A DNA stretch of 10,047 bases from Oligoflexia bacterium (GTDB taxonomy: Bacteria; Bdellovibrionota; UBA1018; CAIMNF01): assembly GCA_903858975.1 (NCBI GenBank), contig CAIOKW010000022.1:1-10047 (forward strand), read 5' to 3'. Each line of letters opens with the position of its first letter. The stretch's first letter is position 1. A model generated the notes under the pieces. It ran no database searches, was not told the origin of the DNA, and saw nothing but the letters and a program-made list of their open reading frames with translations. Below are positions 7,139 through 10,047 of this stretch, one piece after another. A program made the position numbers and the translations under genes.

Positions 7139-8044
7139 CTAATTGAACCAAAGGTTCTGAGAGAGCTTATCAATGATCGTCTCTTTAGGGAGACTTCTTG
7201 AGAAATAGGAGTGAAAGCCAGCCTCAAGTGCCTGACGCTCTTCATCTGCGGAGAAGTCATTGGGACTGAATGCAAAAATACGAGCTTCCCCCACATTGCC
7301 CTTGAGACCTTGTGCCAGTGAAACGGAATCGCTCCCATTTAACTCAAGATCCACAATCAAAAGATCGTACTTTTTCTCAACACAGAACTTCAAGCCCTGC
7401 GCAAGATTCGGAGCAAAATCCAGCTGAACGGGCATTCCTTTAAAATAATGGCTCATCAGCACTCGGCTAATTTCGGCATCATCAATCAGGAGCACCCGCC
7501 TCTCGGGCAACTTGCTCGATAGCTTTTCACGAACTTTGCGCACTCGTGCGGCTGCGGGTCGAACCCGTTCCTCACCCTCGATCTCGGAATCAAGCGGGTC
7601 AATATTTTGAGTTGCTTGCTCCAACTGAATGAGAAGTTGCTCGCGGGTGCGTTCGGATTGGGAGAGCTCCGACTTTAAGCGAGCCAGTTCAGAGTTCGCC
7701 TGAGAGCGTTCACTCTCAGAGAATTGAAGCTCTCGTTTTAAAGTAGTCACATCTTGAGTGGCACTCTCTGCCACAGCTCGAGCGGATACGAGCTCTTGCT
7801 CAAAGCGCGTGAGAATGGCGTTCATTTGTTCTGAATCTTTTTCTGGAGCTGGCGCCACCGGGACGGTTTGAACGGGTTTTAAAAGCGCTTCTCTCGCATC
7901 TGCCAACTGAAGCATGAGCTCAGCTTGGTGGGCTTCCACTTGCTTCAACTGTTCTAAAGTTGAGTTTACAAATTCAGGGTAAGGCGCAAATGCGCTCTCG
8001 AGCTCTTTTACCCAGGGATTGATGAATTCTTGAAGGCGCTCCAT
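7139..8044 (-). CDS. Coiled-coil protein with a C-terminal response-regulator receiver domain (301 aa)
   Basis: The start is ATG at 8044; no clear Shine-Dalgarno is seen. Residues about 1-55 and 70-150 are charged heptad-like helix rich in Glu, Gln, Leu and Arg, split by a Pro/Ala linker (VQTVPVAPAPE). A basic, Ala-rich link (about 160-180) leads into a receiver domain (183-301). This has RRVLLIDDAE (acidic pair Asp188-Asp189), LLIVDLEL with the likely phosphorylated Asp232, and Ser260 in FAFSPND at the usual Thr/Ser position. The usual Lys-Pro near the end is Arg283-Ser284 in SYFSRSL, so phospho-switching may be altered. There is no DNA-binding or enzymatic output domain, so the coiled coil probably gives dimerisation or partner binding. 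It lies 34 bases after the SprT-like gene on the same strand and converges on the TPR-barrel gene with 3 bases between stops. No histidine kinase is adjacent. The receiver call is firm, but the pathway is unknown. Confidence 0.88.
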   Translation of the reverse strand: MERLQEFINPWVKELESAFAPYPEFVNSTLEQLKQVEAHQAELMLQLADAREALLKPVQTVPVAPAPEKDSEQMNAILTRFEQELVSARAVAESATQDVTTLKRELQFSESERSQANSELARLKSELSQSERTREQLLIQLEQATQNIDPLDSEIEGEERVRPAAARVRKVREKLSSKLPERRVLLIDDAEISRVLMSHYFKGMPVQLDFAPNLAQGLKFCVEKKYDLLIVDLELNGSDSVSLAQGLKGNVGEARIFAFSPNDFSADEERQALEAGFHSYFSRSLPKETIIDKLSQNLWFN

Positions 8045-8078
8045 GTGTAGAAAAACCTACCACGGCGAACCCCTGAGA
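8045..8078 (-). other. Short gap with a small hairpin next to the receiver-gene start
   Basis: On the minus strand GTAG-GTTTTT-CTAC can fold with a four-base stem, and one bulged G would let GTG and CAC extend it. It ends one or two bases before ATG 8044, where a ribosome binding site would be expected; none is visible. The stem is short and may mean nothing. It is not followed by a T run, so it is not a good terminator. Confidence 0.2.
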
Positions 8079-8603
8079 TCAACCGACCCGTTCTCCGCGC
8101 TCAATTTGAGGTAAAAGCCCCTCTCCAGAGGCAATGAGCTTCAATTTATAAGAAGGATGAAACTTACCCTCCGCATGCTGGTTGCAGCAGGCCGCACAGG
8201 CTGCCATTCGGAGTCGTTTTCGTACAAAGATCTTCTGCCCGCAAGAACGGCACTCATAGCAATGTTTAAAGGGCCGATGACGGGGAACCGTATTGTACCT
8301 GCTCACCCCAATCTCCTCCATCTTCTCATGGAATAAAGGGGTGTGGCCGTAAGGGAGTCGTTTCTGCCAAAGCCAGAAATGAATCATCTCATGCCCAATC
8401 GTGTCCCGAATCAAGTGCTCAGCATTTTTCTCTTCACAGAGGTAGCTTGCGACCTCAATGATCGATCGAGTCCGATCCGGAATGAACCTTCCTGCCGATG
8501 TTTTCAACCGAGGATTCCAGCGAATCTCGGGAATCGGAAGCTCTCCCTCGAAAGACCTTAAATTCCATTCCGTAAAAAACCGAACCAGATCAAATTGCAT
8601 CAT
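8079..8603 (-). CDS. SprT-like zinc metalloprotein (174 aa)
   Basis: ATG at 8603, or the next codon's ATG at 8600, starts the gene. The protein carries HEMIH at residues 71-75, the HExxH zinc motif, and then YGHTPLFHEKM, whose His87 (or His92) would be the third ligand, as in the SprT-like (Spartan-type) family. A C-terminal zinc ribbon follows, with CRSC at 118-121 and CAAC at 136-139. Length and layout agree with bacterial SprT-like proteins. Eukaryotic Spartan cleaves DNA-protein crosslinks, but the substrate of bacterial members is poorly known. There is no signal peptide, so it should be cytoplasmic. It follows mutS2 by 74 A+T-rich bases. These hold no clear Shine-Dalgarno, but on the minus strand a weak TTGTTT, 17 bases, TATCCT pair (-10 at 8618-8613) would start transcription almost at the ATG. 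That would make a nearly leaderless message, a tentative reading. Confidence 0.88.
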   Translation of the reverse strand: MMQFDLVRFFTEWNLRSFEGELPIPEIRWNPRLKTSAGRFIPDRTRSIIEVASYLCEEKNAEHLIRDTIGHEMIHFWLWQKRLPYGHTPLFHEKMEEIGVSRYNTVPRHRPFKHCYECRSCGQKIFVRKRLRMAACAACCNQHAEGKFHPSYKLKLIASGEGLLPQIERGERVG

Positions 8604-8677
8604 CCTGTTTAAAGGATAAAAACATCTGATTTATTAAACAACGCTTATTTATTTGACTCGGTAAATCTTGCCTCGCC
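8604..8677 (-). promoter_or_regulatory. A+T-rich spacer between mutS2 and the SprT-like gene, possible weak promoter
   Basis: The minus strand holds TTGTTT and TATCCT at a 17-base spacing, three and four of six matches to the sigma-70 consensus boxes, with the -10 only 9 bases before ATG 8603. A five-base inverted repeat, CTCGC and GCGAG, overlaps the mutS2 stop. No T run follows, so I do not call it a terminator. Both signals are weak. Confidence 0.2.
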
Positions 8678-10047
8678 CTAGAGCGAGAAGCGCACGAGTG
8701 TTGCCCCGCTCGAGCCCGCATCCTGGTAAACCGCCACATAGTTGGTTTTCTTCAGGATTGCACGAACCCCTTCTCTGAGAGCCCCTGTCCCTAATCCATG
8801 AATGATCGTGACCTCACCCTTTCCGGCTCGAAAAGCTCGGTCTAAATAGGTGGTCACTTCCCTCATCCCATCGTCAAGTCGCTGACCCCGAATATCAATT
8901 TGATCGGATACGGGGCTCGAATCCGCAGATTGGATGGTTACATTTTTGGATTTAGGAGCACCCGGACCGGACCTCACACCCAGCACGGTTCGAAGCTCTC
9001 GTTCCGAGAGGAGTTCCATTTCAATCGGATAAACACTGACCACAAAGGCCTTACCAAAACCAGAGGCTTGTTGAACCCCAAGGGCAACCTTCCCCTTTTT
9101 TCCGTCCCACTCAATGATCTCGCCGACGTTCTTCCACTTGGGTACCCGTACCCAATTTCCTTTTTGAAATTGTGGCGCCTCAGGAGGTACCACGGCATCT
9201 TCACCAATGACTTCCGCAAGTTCTGGCGCCGCCTCTGTGATCGCAGTCTCAATGCGTTTTTCACCCTGCTGAAAAGACTCATTCAACTCTCGGCGAATAT
9301 CATCGAGCTGCTTATGCGACTTGGTGGACTGAATCTTTCTTAAGGTCTCTCTCACTTCAATCTGCGCAAGCTCTAAGACGTGCTTTAATTTCTGCCGCGC
9401 TTTTTCAAGCGATTCTTGGACGGTGGTTTTTACTTTTTCTTCCCACTCCACCTTCAACTTTTCAGCCTCTTCCTTCAATTGAAGTGCTTCACGTTGCGCG
9501 CGCTCGACGGTCCCCAGCTGGCCTTGAAGTTGCTGTAAAACGGATTCCACCACTTTGTGCTCATCAGTGAGATAAGTTTTAGCAAGCGCAAGAACCGCCT
9601 TTGGCATTCCCAGTCGCTCCGCTGTTTCGAGCGCGCGGGATCTGCCCGGAGCTCCGAAAACAATTTTATAGGTGGGCTTCAGCGTTTCTTCGTCAAAAAT
9701 AATGCTCGCGTTTAAGACCCGTGAGTCCGTAACCCCCATCGCTTTTAGTTTCGGGTCGTGAGTCGTTGCGACCAAAATCGCACCCTCTTCGCTCAGTACC
9801 GTTTGAACAAACGCAAGGGCAAGCGCTGCGCCTTCTTCTGGGTCCGTGGCAGAATTCATCTCATCAATTAAAATAAGACTCTGAGGCCCAACCCCTTCTA
9901 AGATGCGCTTCATTTTCATCACGTGACCTGAAAACGAAGAGATGTGTTCTTCAATCGATTGCGGATCCCCAAGGTCTACAAAAAACGAATCAAAATAAGG
10001 CACAAGTAACTTACCTGTGCCTGGATAAAAGAACCCAGCGCGAGCGC
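8678..10047 (-). CDS. mutS2: MutS2 family ATPase with C-terminal Smr domain (partial, N-terminus outside the window)
   Basis: The frame is open to the right edge, so the GTG at 10003 is an internal Val codon and not a start. The first residues seen, ARAGFFYPGTGKLL, fit the stretch just after Walker A in MutS2; Walker A itself lies off the window. Walker B is LILIDE (9877-9860), followed by MNSATDPEEGAA; most MutS2 proteins have LGAGTDP at this point, so the loop is unusual. Next come TTHDPKLKAMG, then a long charged coiled coil (about 9570-9260), a small KOW-like beta domain (KGNWVRVPKW, GKKGKVALG) and a C-terminal Smr domain with DIRGQR and HGLGTG (8800-8783), both key Smr motifs intact. MutS2 is not a mismatch-repair protein. 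It is linked to suppression of recombination and, in Bacillus, to rescue of collided ribosomes. The gene ends with TAG at 8680-8678, ahead of the SprT-like gene. Confidence 0.95.
   Translation of the reverse strand, partial: ARAGFFYPGTGKLLVPYFDSFFVDLGDPQSIEEHISSFSGHVMKMKRILEGVGPQSLILIDEMNSATDPEEGAALALAFVQTVLSEEGAILVATTHDPKLKAMGVTDSRVLNASIIFDEETLKPTYKIVFGAPGRSRALETAERLGMPKAVLALAKTYLTDEHKVVESVLQQLQGQLGTVERAQREALQLKEEAEKLKVEWEEKVKTTVQESLEKARQKLKHVLELAQIEVRETLRKIQSTKSHKQLDDIRRELNESFQQGEKRIETAITEAAPELAEVIGEDAVVPPEAPQFQKGNWVRVPKWKNVGEIIEWDGKKGKVALGVQQASGFGKAFVVSVYPIEMELLSERELRTVLGVRSGPGAPKSKNVTIQSADSSPVSDQIDIRGQRLDDGMREVTTYLDRAFRAGKGEVTIIHGLGTGALREGVRAILKKTNYVAVYQDAGSSGATLVRFSL

Noticed and set aside
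8671..8690. Inverted repeat CTCGC and GCGAG at the end of mutS2 as an intrinsic terminator.
   Set aside because: The stem is only five bases and no T run follows on the minus strand.
8900..9343. Plus-strand reading frame of 147 codons opposite mutS2.
   Set aside because: The opposite strand is conserved MutS2 coding sequence, and this frame has no recognisable domain or ribosome binding site.
1..10047. Reassigned genetic code with TGA as Trp or Gly.
   Set aside because: TGA ends the genes at 2208, 7135 and 8079 in sensible places, and Trp is written TGG in the conserved genes.

Overview
The window reads as a Gram-negative chromosome with moderate G+C, near one half by eye. The evidence is lipobox signal peptides, a protein that ends like an outer-membrane beta-barrel, and a periplasmic FecR-domain protein. 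The mix of large lipoproteins, FecR and TPR-barrel proteins, a MutS2 with an Smr tail and a SprT-like metalloprotein would suit Bdellovibrionota or a related former deltaproteobacterial lineage. That placement is an impression and not proven here. The genetic code looks standard: TGA ends several genes and Trp is written TGG.

Left part (1-5495, minus strand): a tight three-gene cluster read right to left. A secreted FecR-domain protein (4428-5495) is followed after 9 bases by a 736-residue outer-membrane lipoprotein (2208-4418). An ATGA overlap then leads into a second lipoprotein (2211 down past base 1). This second gene is a paralog of the first, but six NHL propeller blades replace the first one's central region. 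It is interrupted by one in-frame TGA at 1810-1812, and homology to its neighbour resumes right after that stop. The gene is therefore a fresh nonsense mutant, a readthrough gene, a sequence error, or now two polypeptides.

Middle (5531-7135, plus strand): a divergent gene, only 35 bases from the FecR start, encodes an exported protein with N-terminal TPRs and a C-terminal outer-membrane beta-barrel. This is the general layout of Slam-type (surface lipoprotein assembly modulator) proteins. Beside two large lipoproteins predicted to sort to the outer membrane, it suggests that 1-7135 is one surface or envelope system: barrel translocator or scaffold, FecR-like periplasmic partner, and lipoprotein cargo. 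That functional link is inference.

Right part (7139-10047, minus strand): more ordinary genes read right to left. These are the C-terminal part of MutS2 (runs off the right edge), a SprT-like zinc protein, and a coiled-coil protein with a C-terminal receiver domain whose conserved Lys-Pro is replaced by Arg-Ser. The receiver gene and the TPR-barrel gene converge with 3 bases between their stop codons.

I found no tRNA, rRNA, CRISPR array, insertion sequence or convincing intrinsic terminator. No stretch over 300 bases is without coding sequence once the interrupted lipoprotein gene is counted.
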